In this document: piece after piece, positions 24,150 through 35,219 of the stretch
Layout: the number at the start of each line of letters is the position of its first letter
Numbering within the stretch: position 1 is the stretch's first letter
Assembly: GCF_954871325.1 (NCBI RefSeq)
Contig: NC_088777.1
Location: forward strand, 47,903,366 to 47,967,365
Length of the DNA: 64,000 nt
Direction: 5' to 3'
DNA from: Gordionus sp. m RMFG-2023
Taxonomy: Eukaryota; Nematomorpha; Gordioida; Chordodea; Parachordodidae
Translations under genes and position numbers: made by a program
The notes under the pieces: generated by a model
Seen by the model: the letters and a program-made list of their open reading frames with translations, nothing else
Told to the model about the DNA's origin: nothing
Database searches by the model: none

Positions 24150-25055
24150 TCGACCTATTATTAAACAGCCTAGGGGGACCTAGTTTAAAGGCCGCTTAGG
24201 CTATGCTAAACAACAAAAATATCGAAAATAAGTAGAACCAGGACACATTCTAACGATTGAAAGGCTGTATCCTAGTTCATTCATCTTCATAAATTTGACT
24301 AAACAAGCTTAAAAAGTAAGAGTAAAAAAACGAAAAAAACAAAAAAAACGAAAAAAAAACAATCGCAAAATACTTTAAAAAACCAAAATGGGGTTTCCTA
24401 TTTCAAAACGGTTTAGGCAATCTATGAATTCCTTTTCTCTTATCTTTTATGTTTTCATTCTGAGTTCCTTTCACGATTCATTTTTGATTCCGCATATCGC
24501 GCTAAAATAGCAGCACGCACTTGACATGAATGTAGCGTTTCGCAAATAGATGGTAGCATGATATAAATAAATATCTGGGTTTTTAATTTTTTTAATAAAA
24601 AAAATAAATATAAATATATTCTTATGTTTCAAATTTCTTAACTAAACGCCAAAAACATCATATAACATTTTAAAAAAATTACATAAATGTTTACTTGGTA
24701 ATATGAGGAATAAAATAATGTTCTAACCTTCAAAAAGTGTTAAATTTACATATTTATTATAGAAGATATCAAACTACCAAAATTAGTTCCAAAGTACTCT
24801 CTATTTCTTGCCAAATGATAATAAGTCAATGTAAATTAATTATTAATGTTAATTTAACCTTCATTTTAAAGTTGGAAAAAAATTTTTAAATCACAATTTT
24901 TAATAGAATACACCTAAAAATTTTATATTGACTTGAAAATAAAAGTTTCCTCAATAATTGGATAACAAAATTACTAATATACAAATGCATTTGAAATCGC
25001 TGGTAAAAATATATATAGTTAAAATTTAATATGGTACTAATCTTAATTTTTCAAT
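24150..25055. other. AT-rich spacer upstream of the Thr-rich gene
   Basis: Contains (A)n-C runs at about 24325-24365. The first exon of the downstream gene should lie here or further left but was not identified. Confidence 0.4.
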
Positions 25056-25058
25056 TAG

Positions 25059-25113
25059 TGTGTTGCAATTATTTTGACTTTTGGTATCATCTATGGACTT
25101 GCTTTCAACTCTG
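25059..25113 (+). CDS. Thr-rich gene, hydrophobic exon
   Basis: 55 nt (18 codons plus one base) between tttcaattag and GTAAAAG. The leftover G joins AT of the next exon to make Asp. It encodes only a hydrophobic helix. Confidence 0.55.
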
Positions 25114-26208
25114 GTAAAAGAAAAAGTGTATTTTTAATAAGCTATATACTAAAATAAAAATAATTATCCATTATTTAGCATTTTAAGGACAGGAAATTAA
25201 AATATATTTATCGATTCTCAAATATTATATAGAACATAAATAATAAGCCATTTTTAATTCATAATTAGGCAAAAAAATTTAGGCGCAAATTATGATATTA
25301 TTTTTATAGACGAAATCACATCTTGTAATTAAAATATTAAAGTCTTGGATAATAGATATTTTTGCGGATCTGATCCTAGAAAAATTTCGTAGATATGCTA
25401 TTTTTTAATTTGTTTAAAATAAATCGGATAGTAAAATAAGATTCGTATTCCTAACATGTATTTAGTATATGCCTATCCTATAAATTGTAAAACATTTTTG
25501 TTTCAAATATATTAGTAATTAATAAAAAATCAATTTAAATCCAGAATTGATTCAAATTTCCATTATCAAAATGTTTGAAATTCTACATAAGCAGGATTAT
25601 AATTTCGGCAAAAACGAAGAGTTTTAAAAAAAATATGCGCAATTGATTTAATGCGTTTTAATTATACTCTGACTTCAAATAAACTAGACTATAGTTCATA
25701 TTAAAGTTTTCTTATTTTATTACAATATTACAAAGATATATCAAAAGGTGATATTGGACACCATTCTTATAATAAAACTGTAACTACAGTAAAACTTAAC
25801 ACGAATATAACAACATCGATAAGCACTAATATAACAGGAAAACGAAATCCAGATATTATTAGCACTCATAAAACTCCCAAAACAACTCCAATCCCTGGAA
25901 GTTACAAACTGAAAACGAAAAGACGGAAAACTAGGAATAGTAAACGGAAAACTACTAAACACAGAACTAGAAAGAGTAAACGGAAAACCCACAAAACTAC
26001 TAAAACACCCAAAACTACTAGAACTCCTACAACTATATCTAAAGCCACAACTCACACAGTAACGACTACAACCATGATTCCTACAATATTGAATGTCACA
26101 ACTCACACAATGACGACTACCACCATAATTCCTACAAATATGAGTACTACTACAATTCCGACTACGTATACTGCTCCTACAACTATGATCACTTCCCCCA
26201 TTGGTTAA
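25059..26208 (+). CDS. Threonine-rich, mucin-like membrane or secreted protein (3' part)
   Basis: Two exons join in phase. Exon 25059-25113 (acceptor caattag, donor gtaaaag) encodes CVAIILTFGIIYGLAFNS, an uninterrupted hydrophobic segment that would serve as a membrane anchor or signal anchor. Exon 25736-26208 (acceptor ttacaaag) opens with DISKGDIGHHSYNK, then an N-glycosylation-rich Thr/Asn part, then a basic Lys/Arg/Thr part (about 25915-25990). It ends with a long Thr/Pro/Ile part (TTHTVTTTTMIPT and variants, two near-repeats at about 26045 and 26100) before TAA at 26206. AATAAA follows at 26250. The composition predicts heavy O-glycosylation on the extracellular side. The start codon lies upstream and was not found. 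No known family is claimed. Confidence 0.6.
25736..26208 (+). CDS. Thr-rich gene, terminal exon
   Basis: Open from the acceptor to TAA with no internal stop, about 157 codons, with no internal ATG until late. The pyrimidine-rich acceptor tract (ttttcttattttattac) and the exact phase match to 25113 support it. The opposite-strand Ser/Cys-rich frame here is a shadow. Confidence 0.6.
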
Positions 26209-26249
26209 TAATAGTTATAAGCCCTAATTTACGTAAAAAAAATTATTTG

Positions 26250-26255
26250 AATAAA
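26250..26255 (+). terminator. Polyadenylation signal AATAAA
   Basis: AATAAA 41 bp after the stop codon of the Thr-rich gene. Confidence 0.5.
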
Positions 26256-26908
26256 GAATATGTCTGTTTATTATATTAAATACTCTCTTAAACCTTATAT
26301 AAAATATTGACACATAGTAGTCATAATTATATTTATTTTTACAATTCTTTCATGTCAATTGTCCTTAAAATTGTTATATATTTATGTTATAATTTTTAAA
26401 CATTTATTAATATTATTATTTTAAAATAAAATTTATTATATCTGAACATTTTAAACAAGGCATTATATTATTCATCGTGAAATGTTAATTTTATTGCATT
26501 GTACACACAAAAATAGATAAAGAAATTTCTAAGATTACAAATATAAACTCATATTTTGCAACTATAATCAAACAAATATATTTCTCTATTTATAATTTAT
26601 AACTTATATTGAAATCAAGTGGATTATATAAGTACAATTGTATATGGTATTCAAATATATTAGCATGTAAAATGAGGGTAAATCTATTTGGCATTAAACA
26701 TTATTTTTTTATGTATTTTTCTTAAAATATAAGATAGCATCGTAAACTATCTATCAAAAAAAATTTGTTTCCGTGTAGCACGTGTGGCTCAGACGCTGAA
26801 GACTTTGAAGCGCCCAGTAAGTTTTGATCTAAGTTCTATTTCAGAGGAGAAGACAAGTTTTTTATGAAGCATAACAAGGTATTTCCATGTTAAGGGATAA
26901 TTACATGA

Positions 26909-27325
26909 CAGACGCGTATGTGTGGGCGGTAAGACAAATATCCCATTCCCCTTCAGAAGCCAAAAATTGCAGATAATAGTTAATATTACTGATACATATA
27001 ATTTATCACATATATCTTAAAATTTTATTTTTTAATTCAAGGCAGAATTGAATATGCTATTAATTTATGAATTAATATAGATTTCAAAATTTTCTTAGCG
27101 TAATATTTATCTAATATTTTATCCAAAATCATTTAAACTTTTTAACTGCAAAACTAATGTAAAATATTTCAAAGAAATTGACATCCTTTTGATTGAGACT
27201 ATGAGAATAGCTGAAAGCATTATATTATAACTTGAGGAAATTAAGGCAAATGTAGATGACAAATTTCATCGATTATATGTCATTTGTTTACTTCGACTCG
27301 CAAGGCTAGATGATCGTTCCAATAT
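26909..27325 (+). mobile_element. Old inverted copy of the hAT family
   Basis: Starts CAGACGCGTATGTGTGGG, a diverged form of the hAT right terminus CAGGCGCGTACGCAGCGG. At 27175-27310 it carries the transposase region in plus orientation (KEIDILLIETMRIAESII, then EEIKANVDDKFHRLYVI). Opposite orientation to copies 1-3 and clearly older; the other terminus was not found. Confidence 0.6.
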
Positions 27326-27684
27326 AGTGTTAGTCAACGAATACTCTAAAATAAATCTCTATATCTCCCTCTTCTATATTTTTATCACTAAAATGAATGA
27401 CGGTTCTTGATTAATGCAAATTTGGGTATTATTAGCGCAGAATTTTTCGAATCTATTTCAAATCTTGTTAGAGAAACATCAAATATTTGACAGATGTTTA
27501 TTTTGAGGATGTTAAAGAATCCCATAATGTATTACTAACTAAATGCAAACTATGGTATAAAAGGTTTACAAAAAATTCTATGTTTCGCAAAATTTCAAAC
27601 ACAATTTAGATTATTTTAGTGTATAAAAATTATTATATATTTTTCCACCAATGAAATAGCATTTTAACGATAATGACTTAAGAA

Positions 27685-27857
27685 CAGTGTTATTAAACGT
27701 CTCGATATTAGCCGATTTTTAAAAACGGCCAACTCAATATTTTCTATACCTTGAAATTTTGCTAATAGATGTCCGAATCCTTGTTCTTCAGGCTTACAAT
27801 ATATTTTTCTTATTAATATATTGAGTTTCCCCATTGAACCGTTTAACAACAACACCG
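27685..27857. mobile_element. GTTAAACGG MITE, copy m1
   Basis: Near-palindromic element with ends CAGTGTTATTAAACG and CGTTTAACAACAACACC. Inside are the conserved arms gccgatttttaaaaacgg and ctcaatattt and a core with gctaatagatgtcc. It is one of six copies in the window; the others lie in introns of the phospholipase D gene. Confidence 0.7.
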
Positions 27858-27864
27858 AAAAGTA

Positions 27865-29045
27865 ATACCTCTGAAAATTGATTAAATTAGCGTATCCCTT
27901 CTTAATATAAATTATATTGTTTAAATCATGACAAAACAAAAACAACCAAAACTTTCAGCTAGACCGTTTAACTTATTTGATATGCTATTAAACACAGCGC
28001 ACTCAATCAACCTTGATAAAAACTTTATTAATAGTTTTTACAAAAATAGTTAGCCTCTACTTGGAAAAATATATATTCGTCCTTGAGCGTAATCTCTATG
28101 TTAAATTTTATGTCAAAGAAATGAAAAGTTAGAGAAATAAAAATATTTATTTTTTACTCATCCATCCATCCATTCTATTTTTTTTATTAATAAAACAGAT
28201 TTTGTTTTATTTTTTGAGTATTCAAGTTTTTTTTGTATTTTTGTCCAAATCCTAGGTAGATCTCTCCTTATATTTAAAAGAAATCCCCAAGGTCTATCAA
28301 TTTCAGCTTAAATACTGCTAAATTTTTAGTATATATATAGTTGATCCTAACCCTTAAAAATATATAAATGATCTCTTGACGAGTAAATTAAAATTTTTAC
28401 CATTTTATTTGATGATGGATGAATTAGAAAATTAGCCTCCCTTATGAAGTGTAAATCAGAAATTTACCTTTATTTTGATGAGATAAGAAGTAATTTTCCT
28501 AGATCCCTTATCATTTTCGCAAAATATTGAAGTATATATTTGGTGTATACCTTCAATATGAAAAAATTGGATCATATTTGCAATTATACTATTTTCAATA
28601 TATCTATATTACATAATATCTGATAAAATTGTCATTATTTAATACTAAATAGTCAAAAAAGCAAATAAAAATTTTTTAAAATAACCACATTAAACAAAAA
28701 AACAAAAAAAAAACAAAAGACAAAAAAAACGAGAATGAAATACGAAAAGTAACAATGTGACCAAATACTTAAAAGAAACTAAAATAGAGTGTCCTCGTTC
28801 AAAAACTTTTTAGCCAATACTAAAAAGTAATTAAGCATCCAATTTAAGCCGACCCAGGACACAGCCTTAGACTACATTTTTATACTTGTGTAATTTATAA
28901 TAGTCAAAAAATAAAATCTGATGATACTTATAGCAATTTTTTCCTGGGTATAAGATAAAATGGCTAAAATGCGATACTTCGCCTAATATATCATATCTCC
29001 CAAAATAGATACATTTTTTAAAATTTTGTAGATGGGGTATTTAGC
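27865..29045. other. AT-rich spacer, nothing recognised
   Basis: Only A/T homopolymers and AC-interrupted A runs (28690-28735). Confidence 0.5.
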
Positions 29046-29048
29046 TAT

Positions 29049-29340
29049 CCTAGACTGACGATTCATTCATTAAAAGTGTACAACAATGCAAATCAGCTGG
29101 AGACGCCATCTTGGTTAAACTAATCATTATTAAAATTTTAAACGAGAGCCTAATTTATTCCTATATCTGATGCAAACTTAAAGAATTACCGGATCATCGA
29201 GATAATAAGGAAGCAAGTTATCAATTTAATAGTTTTTAACATGAGAATAATTACTGTATGTGTTACCAATGGCGGGTACAGCTGATTTGTTTTTAACGAC
29301 GCTTAAAAATGCATTTTAATGAATGATACGTCAGTCTAGG
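29049..29340. mobile_element. CCTAGACTGAC MITE, copy A
   Basis: 292-bp element with inverted ends CCTAGACTGACGATTCATTC and GAATGATACGTCAGTCTAGG. The inner arms contain aatcagctg / cagctgattt. TAT flanks both sides (29046-29048 and 29341-29343), suggesting a 3-bp target duplication. Copies B (48629) and C (61411) share the ends; C is also flanked by TAT. No coding capacity. Confidence 0.8.
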
Positions 29341-29589
29341 TATTATATAGGCCATTGATATATATATAATTTGTTCTGTTTTGTTTTTGTTTCAAAATTT
29401 TATGATTAAAAACAAAAATTTGCAATTTCTTTATTAAAAATAATACTCCGAGATCAATATCTTTGAAGATTTTTTCTGATCAAATATTCAATTCATCCAT
29501 GTAACGTCATACAATCATAAATCTAATGAGTTGTGTGTTACTCTACGAATACTAAAAGGAAAATACTTTCTCAAAAGAGACGATGAATG

Positions 29590-30030
29590 AGTCAAGAGAA
29601 ATAATATATGAAATCTTACAAACTTAATAATGAGCTTTGATAGTGGTACTGGGAGATCTTTGGCCTAATTTATGTTAGGAATGAATTTAAATAAATTGGT
29701 TGGAGTTAAAACCGGAATGGAGAGAAGGGTCTACTGTAAAGCGGATTAGATTGAGTCTGGATTCAGAGTCTTTAGAAAGCAATGCTGACTAGCAACAATC
29801 TATAAGTGGGGCGGAGATTAAGGGTTTCAGAAAAGGAGAACAGAAGTAGTGATGACACATGATCTGAATAAGATAGAAAAATCTATAGAAATGGAAAACA
29901 TATCTGATGTAGCTCAATCGACAATAGATCAAGTGTAGATTTAACAGTCAGTCTGGAATTAATCAAGCGATCATGGCCCTATGTCATCCGACCAAACATA
30001 TGATTGAGGAATTATAATTTTAAAATGGTT
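29590..30030. other. GC-richer patch, unidentified
   Basis: Purine-rich sequence less AT-rich than its flanks, with broken frames in all directions. I could not assign it; possibly an eroded transposon. Confidence 0.3.
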
Positions 30031-30095
30031 AAAATATATTTTTATTTAATTGGGATATGTTATGTATGATGTTGTTATAATTTATTTATTTGGAA

Positions 30096-30111
30096 GGGGG
30101 GGGGGGGGGGG
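30096..30111 (+). repeat. Sixteen-base G run
   Basis: Uninterrupted poly-G. Similar tracts of 8-16 G or C occur at 6653, 8243, 8365, 10628, 10893, 40864, 44013, 45512, 46936, 55792, 57777 and 61884. Confidence 0.9.
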
Positions 30112-30447
30112 CTAATTATTCATTGTTATTTTTTTTTGCCATTTTGTCAAGTCATCATCTAAATTAATATTTTTATGATTAGAGAAGATTATTAATAAAT
30201 TTATGTTTATTTTTCGAAATGTGCAAATCTAAAAGGTGTAAAAAAGGGTAAAATTATCATAATATTATCTTATTTTGTTTAAAATTATTATATTATCTCC
30301 ATTTGTGAAATATCAATTATAAATAATTCTGTTCTCATATATAAAACTTGTTATTTGGAAATATAATCTGTGTAAAAATATTAAAAACAAATTATTTTAG
30401 ACTTTTAAATTGTGTGTTATCTATATTTATTAATATAATCGCCAAGG

Positions 30448-30654
30448 GTTTAAAAGAATTGCCAAAGTCCTCTTAAGTGAGGAGGCTGAATATAAAAAGG
30501 GAGTTAACCAGAATTCTCTTATCTGTAAGTAACCTTCACGCTAATATTTTTACATTAAAATCTGATGCAATATAAATGCTGCCCTTGTTATATTTTTTCA
30601 GTAAGCTCTGTCGCACATAAGTGCTGCCAAAATTTTTTTTACAATTGTGATTGA
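30448..30654 (+). CDS. Last two exons of a small unidentified gene
   Basis: The exon at about 30448-30524 reads GFKRIAKVLLSEEAEYKKGV then NQNSLI and ends at a perfect donor (GTAAGT). A 77-bp intron ends in a strong acceptor (tattttttcag). The next exon (30602-30654) continues in phase as LSSVAHKCCQNFFYNCD and stops. AATAAA follows at 30701. The short amphipathic helix and the Cys-Cys..Cys tail suggest a small secreted or structural protein, but I do not recognise it. The upstream acceptor (gccaag) is weak and the 5' exons were not found. Confidence 0.5.
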
Positions 30655-30700
30655 TATTTTATGTATGTTTCGCTATTATGATATTTTACAGCTAGTTTTT

Positions 30701-30706
30701 AATAAA
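30701..30706 (+). terminator. Polyadenylation signal AATAAA
   Basis: 47 bp after the TGA of the small gene ending at 30654. Confidence 0.5.
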
Positions 30707-31084
30707 CTCTTTTATTTTAAATATTTTTATTTCAATACAAAAATGCTTTATAAATAATATGATTTACACTAAATTAATTTATGCATAGATGAAAGTACTA
30801 AATATATACTATGCCCTCCATCAGCAACACAGAGACCATCACATTATTGGTTAAGTTAACTTGTTCAGTAATCAGAAAATATTCTAATGTAGGCTCTGCC
30901 CAGCTTTCCAAAACGTTGAACAAAAAACTATAGTTGAAATAGCCGATTGAAAAATCCCTTAATATAAATATTACTATTTGAAAATCCAATAATAACTTTT
31001 AAGATTTACAAAATTTTAATGCGAAAGTGAAAAGTAGTAAAGAAATTAAGCCAAATTATTATGTAAGATATTTAAGCCTAATTA

Positions 31085-31157
31085 CAATACGCATAGTAGC
31101 GTATTCGTAAAGCATTCGCCTGTGACACTGAGCACTCCAGGTTCTAATCTGATAGTT
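31085..31157 (+). ncRNA. tRNA-like relic or SINE head
   Basis: Contains a D-arm-like tagcgtattcgtaaagc, then cgcctgtgacac as in the anticodon arm of Asp/Gly-type tRNAs, then a B-box-like ggttctaatct at the right spacing. The anticodon stem does not pair well, so this is not a functional tRNA. Confidence 0.3.
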
Positions 31158-31159
31158 GT

Positions 31160-32660
31160 CAAAAAAAAGTATCATTATTAATTTATATAGTCTCTCCTTA
31201 AATTTTATACATGAAGATGATCGAAAAATGATCATATTTCGCTTACGTAGTATATAAATATAGACGTGGAAATCCATTTCGAAAATATAAGCGTTTAATT
31301 ATTTTTTTTTTAAATAAATATTTTTTTAAAAAAATATATCATGGACATCCTTGATATATATATTTTTTTAAAAAATAAAAAATTATCAACATGCCAAAAT
31401 CTTAAATTATTATTTTAATTCTAATGATTATTTTTCTAAAATTAATTTTTGTGTAAAAATGAGTTTTTTATTTATTTCTTCTCTCTGACTTTTTTTTGAA
31501 TAAATTTTAGCCAATGGCAAACGAATATTTGAACTTGGATAACAATTTTATATAGGCCTAAAAATTTTGGCAATTTGTTATAGTACAATTCTGTATGTTT
31601 TCTTTTTTTTTAAGATTAGATAAAATGAAGGAGTATTTATACGTTTTTAATTATTAATAATTCTGGCCAAAATATATTTTGTGATTTATTTTAAAACATT
31701 AACATTGTGTACTCATAAACAAAAAATTATAATTTTTTTTTTTTTTATAAAAAATAGAGAAATCCAATAAAATTCATTTTGACGCTTATAAATTATTCGA
31801 AAATAGGAATAACAGGAGTATCGATTTTTCCGAAATTCTATATCCTCCATTCTTAAGGAATGAACTGTTTAAGTAATTAAAATAATACATTTAGTTATTA
31901 TAATAAATAAAATGACGGGAAAAAAAAGGAAGAAATTTGATATAGTTAAAGAAATTTAATTAGTCCTAATCATAATTACAAAAAAACATTAAATATATAT
32001 AAATAAAATTATCATTGTACAGTAACTGATAATTCAAAATAAAATTATTTTGAAATTTATACATTTGTTTACAAAGTTTCTAAATAAAAAATTTTAATTA
32101 TTTTTATGGACTTTTTGATAACTTTGTTATCAATAAGATAATATATATATATAAAATATTTTCATAGTTTAGAGAATATTCTATATTTGAATTAGGTTTT
32201 ATTTTAGACCATATTTATAATTTAAACTTATCGGATTTCTTAAAGTTTAGAGAGTGAAGGTTAAGGTCAGAGTTAGTAGAAAGGTTATTATCAGGTATAA
32301 ACTTATAATATATAATAGACTTATCATCATGCAAAAAAAAGCATGGTAAAACTACCATCTTGATGTCTATATTAATAAGTCGCTATTTATAATTTTTTTA
32401 AAATTAAAGTTTGGCAAAGAAAAGGGATTACAAAAAAATTAACCAAAAAAATTTTAAAAAATTTACATGTGTAATCTTCCTTAGGAAGATAGATCGACAG
32501 ATTTCTAAATATATACTTTGAAGTATTATTAAATCTCTTGAAATCTCAGCTGTTTACAGTTATTATTTCACCAAGGTTTTTTATTATTAGGAATAGCTCG
32601 TTCGCAAAGATTCCCAAGGTGTTGAAAACTATAAACATGAAAATTACAATTTGAGAAGTT
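31160..32660. other. AT-rich spacer, nothing recognised
   Basis: Homopolymeric A/T, no coding signal. Confidence 0.5.
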
Positions 32661-32670
32661 GATCTAAGCC

Positions 32671-32713
32671 TCTATAGGATGTTTAAAAAATGTAACCGTT
32701 CCCTATAGAGGAA
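32671..32713. repeat. Hairpin with 10-bp arms
   Basis: CCTCTATAGG and its exact complement CCTATAGAGG are separated by about 23 bp. Isolated; no terminator context. Confidence 0.4.
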
Positions 32714-33109
32714 TATATAAAATCTAAGCTATCAATTTTTAAACTTCTCCCAGCGGTTTTTGTAATACTCATAATTTTATCTTGTCACAAAACCAAGATG
32801 TTAAAATAAAAGTATTTTCCCTCTTGGACTAAATAAAAATATTGTCCATAAGTTTATATGTTCTACTTCCGAAAAATTTTAACCGGTGCATACGAGACCA
32901 GGTTTAAACATTTTTTCGATTTTTCAAAGGAAGCGGGGGAAAAAAGGAGAAACGCGTTGCTAGTTACCTTGCAATAAAAGGAATGCGTTATTGGCTAATA
33001 AAAAAAACGTGTTACTCGTTACTTTAAAAAAATACAATATATATATGGTGAATTTCATGACAGATTAACATGAGTTTTAAAACGACCCCTTCAGATTTTT
33101 TTAAAAAAA

Positions 33110-33250
33110 TCTTTACTAGAGTATATAATTTTGACCTTCAACTCCAAACAGTGGGCCAATCCTGGCCTGAAAATAAAAACCCGGGCCGGGCGGATAAAAA
33201 TTTAAAAAAAAAGCCGGATCGGGCTATAATGTTACCTCGGCAGGTCTCTG
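33110..33250. repeat. GC-rich CAGAG element, right-end fragment
   Basis: cccgggccgggcgg and gccggatcgggc followed by the family terminus cctcggcaggtctctg (reverse complement CAGAGACCTGCCGAGG). Confidence 0.5.
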
Positions 33251-33294
33251 ATTTACATAAAATATTTAAAAGATTTTAGCGTAAACATTTTTCT

Positions 33295-35215
33295 TTTCTT
33301 TTTAGCTTTCACCTTTTCTTGTGTTAAGTTCCTTCAATATCTCTCTCCACTTTATGTTATTCATGCTATCTCTTTTATCTAATTTACACTTCTTCATATT
33401 GGCTCTAACTTTATGGCCCCATTGAAGTTTGGGCCTTCCTCTTTTACGTTTGCCCATCATTTCCAAACTCTTAACCTTATTTCCTGTATAGTTCATAGGC
33501 TTTCTCATTGTGTGCTCGTATCTGTTCACAATTAACTTAGTCATATAGGCACTACCTTTAAACTTCCTAGTATTCTTGTACTTCGCACCTTATTCTTTCT
33601 TGATATCCCAGCAATCATCCTCAGCATTCTCATCTCCATAGTTTGTAGACTTTTCTCCTCTGATTCTTTGGTTGGCCATGTTTCCGAACTGTATAGAATA
33701 GTTGGTTGTATTATGGACAATTTTTTCCCTTCAATTTGTGTGGGATTCTTTTGTCAAAGAGCGCTCCAGATAAAGATCTCCACTTTAACCACCCTTGATT
33801 AATTTTATTCTTTATCTCTTTCTCTATTGTGCCGTTTGTTTGTATAGTGGGGCCCAAATATTTGCAGCTTTCAATTGTCGATATTTGCCATTCATTTATA
33901 TCCTTGCTTTCTGTTTCATCTCCTCCTAGCACCATATACTCCGTCTTTTCTCTGTTTACTTTTAGTCCGTGTTTTTTTAGGATATTTATCCAACTCACTA
34001 ATCTCTCTTCATTTTATCCTTGGATTCGGCAAGTATCACAATATTATCTGCAAATATATTCCATGGGACTGTTGCTGCATAAACTGTGATAATACATCCA
34101 TTACTGTTAATAAATTGGCTGAGAGCCGACCCTTGATGAACTCCCTCGGTTATTATGAAGCCTGCTGAAGTATCAGTTGTGCTATGGACCATTGTAGTAT
34201 GGACCATATACATATTTGGGAACCTTTGGCGTAGCGCTTACCAGATAAGTTTTCTTGGGATTCTATCGAAGGTTTTTTCTAGAACAAGAAAGACCATGTG
34301 TAGCATTTTGTTCTTTTCCCTGTAATTTTAACTCATATGCCTAATTGCGTGGATTGCATCAGTTGTTGATCTTCCAGGCATAAAGGTAAATTGAGTCTCT
34401 CCTATTTCGACTATGTCTCTTAACCTTTTTTCTAAGATTTTTTCGTAAATTTTAAGACAATGTGACATTAGTTTTATGCCCCTGTAATTTTGACAATTGT
34501 GTGGATTCCCTTTATTTTTGAAGGTTAGATAGCTTTGCCTCCATTTTTGAGGAATCTCTTCGTTTCCCAGTATTTTATTGTAAGGATTTGTGAGGAAATA
34601 TATTCAATCATCTCCTAGTGCTTTAAGACTTTCTATTGGAATGTCATCAGGACCTCTAGCTTTATTGTTTTTCATATGCTTGTGACATGTGATTATTTCT
34701 TGTACTGTTATTGGTTGTATAAGGTTTTGACATTAGTTCTTCATACATGTCATCCTATGTATTTTTTCACTGACTTGTGAGGAATCTATTATTTCAATGT
34801 TTGCATTGATTGCAAAGGCATCTGTCATTGATTTTAATCTACCCCATTTGAAACATGGTTCAAGTTTTATCTTGTTTTGAGTGGATTAGTTTGTAATGTG
34901 TAAATCCATGACTAGTAGCTTGTGTTGCGCTGCAATATCTTCTCCTGGGATGACTTTGCAGTCTATTACATCTTTTAATCTTCTGCGAGAGATAAGCAAT
35001 CTATCTGGGTTTTCCTTGTACCACTTTCATATGTTATTAAATGACTATCATTTTTCTTATATTGGGTGTTGGTTAAGGCAAGGTCGAAGGCTTACGCAAA
35101 TTTCAGTACATGCTCTCCTTCATCATTTCTTTCTCTATATCCAAAACCACCATGATGCCTTTTGTAGCTGTCTCTTGCCTTTCCCACGTGCGCATTTAAA
35201 AGTATATTGCATATC
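33295..35215 (-). mobile_element. RTE-type LINE, 5'-truncated
   Basis: Read right to left, an endonuclease part opens near 35200 (NAHVGKARD, GFGYRERNDEGEHVLKF, TRKTQID). It is followed by a linker (NNKARGPDDIPIESLKALGD) and reverse transcriptase: NYRGIKLMSHCLKIYEKIL, QFTFMPGRSTTDAIHA, VHQGSALS, then the catalytic FADN (34050-34030) in place of the usual F/YADD. Next comes the thumb (GLKVNREKTEYMVLGGDE) and the C-terminal KRGRPKLQW zone at about 33440. This order and wording match the RTE clade. The endonuclease start is missing and the frame is broken several times by stops and shifts, so it is dead. No poly-A or simple 3' tail was confirmed. Confidence 0.8.
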
Positions 35216-35219
35216 AAAT

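Noticed and set aside
25741-26106. Minus-strand 121-codon Ser/Cys/Phe-rich frame
   Set aside because: It is the mirror of the Thr-rich plus-strand exon, which has splice sites, in-phase joining and a polyadenylation signal.
30491-30497. TATAAAA as a TATA box for a short noncoding gene
   Set aside because: The string lies inside a coding exon (EAEYKKG) of the small gene that splices at 30524.
33829-34168. Plus-strand frames across the LINE
   Set aside because: Antisense to recognisable reverse transcriptase.
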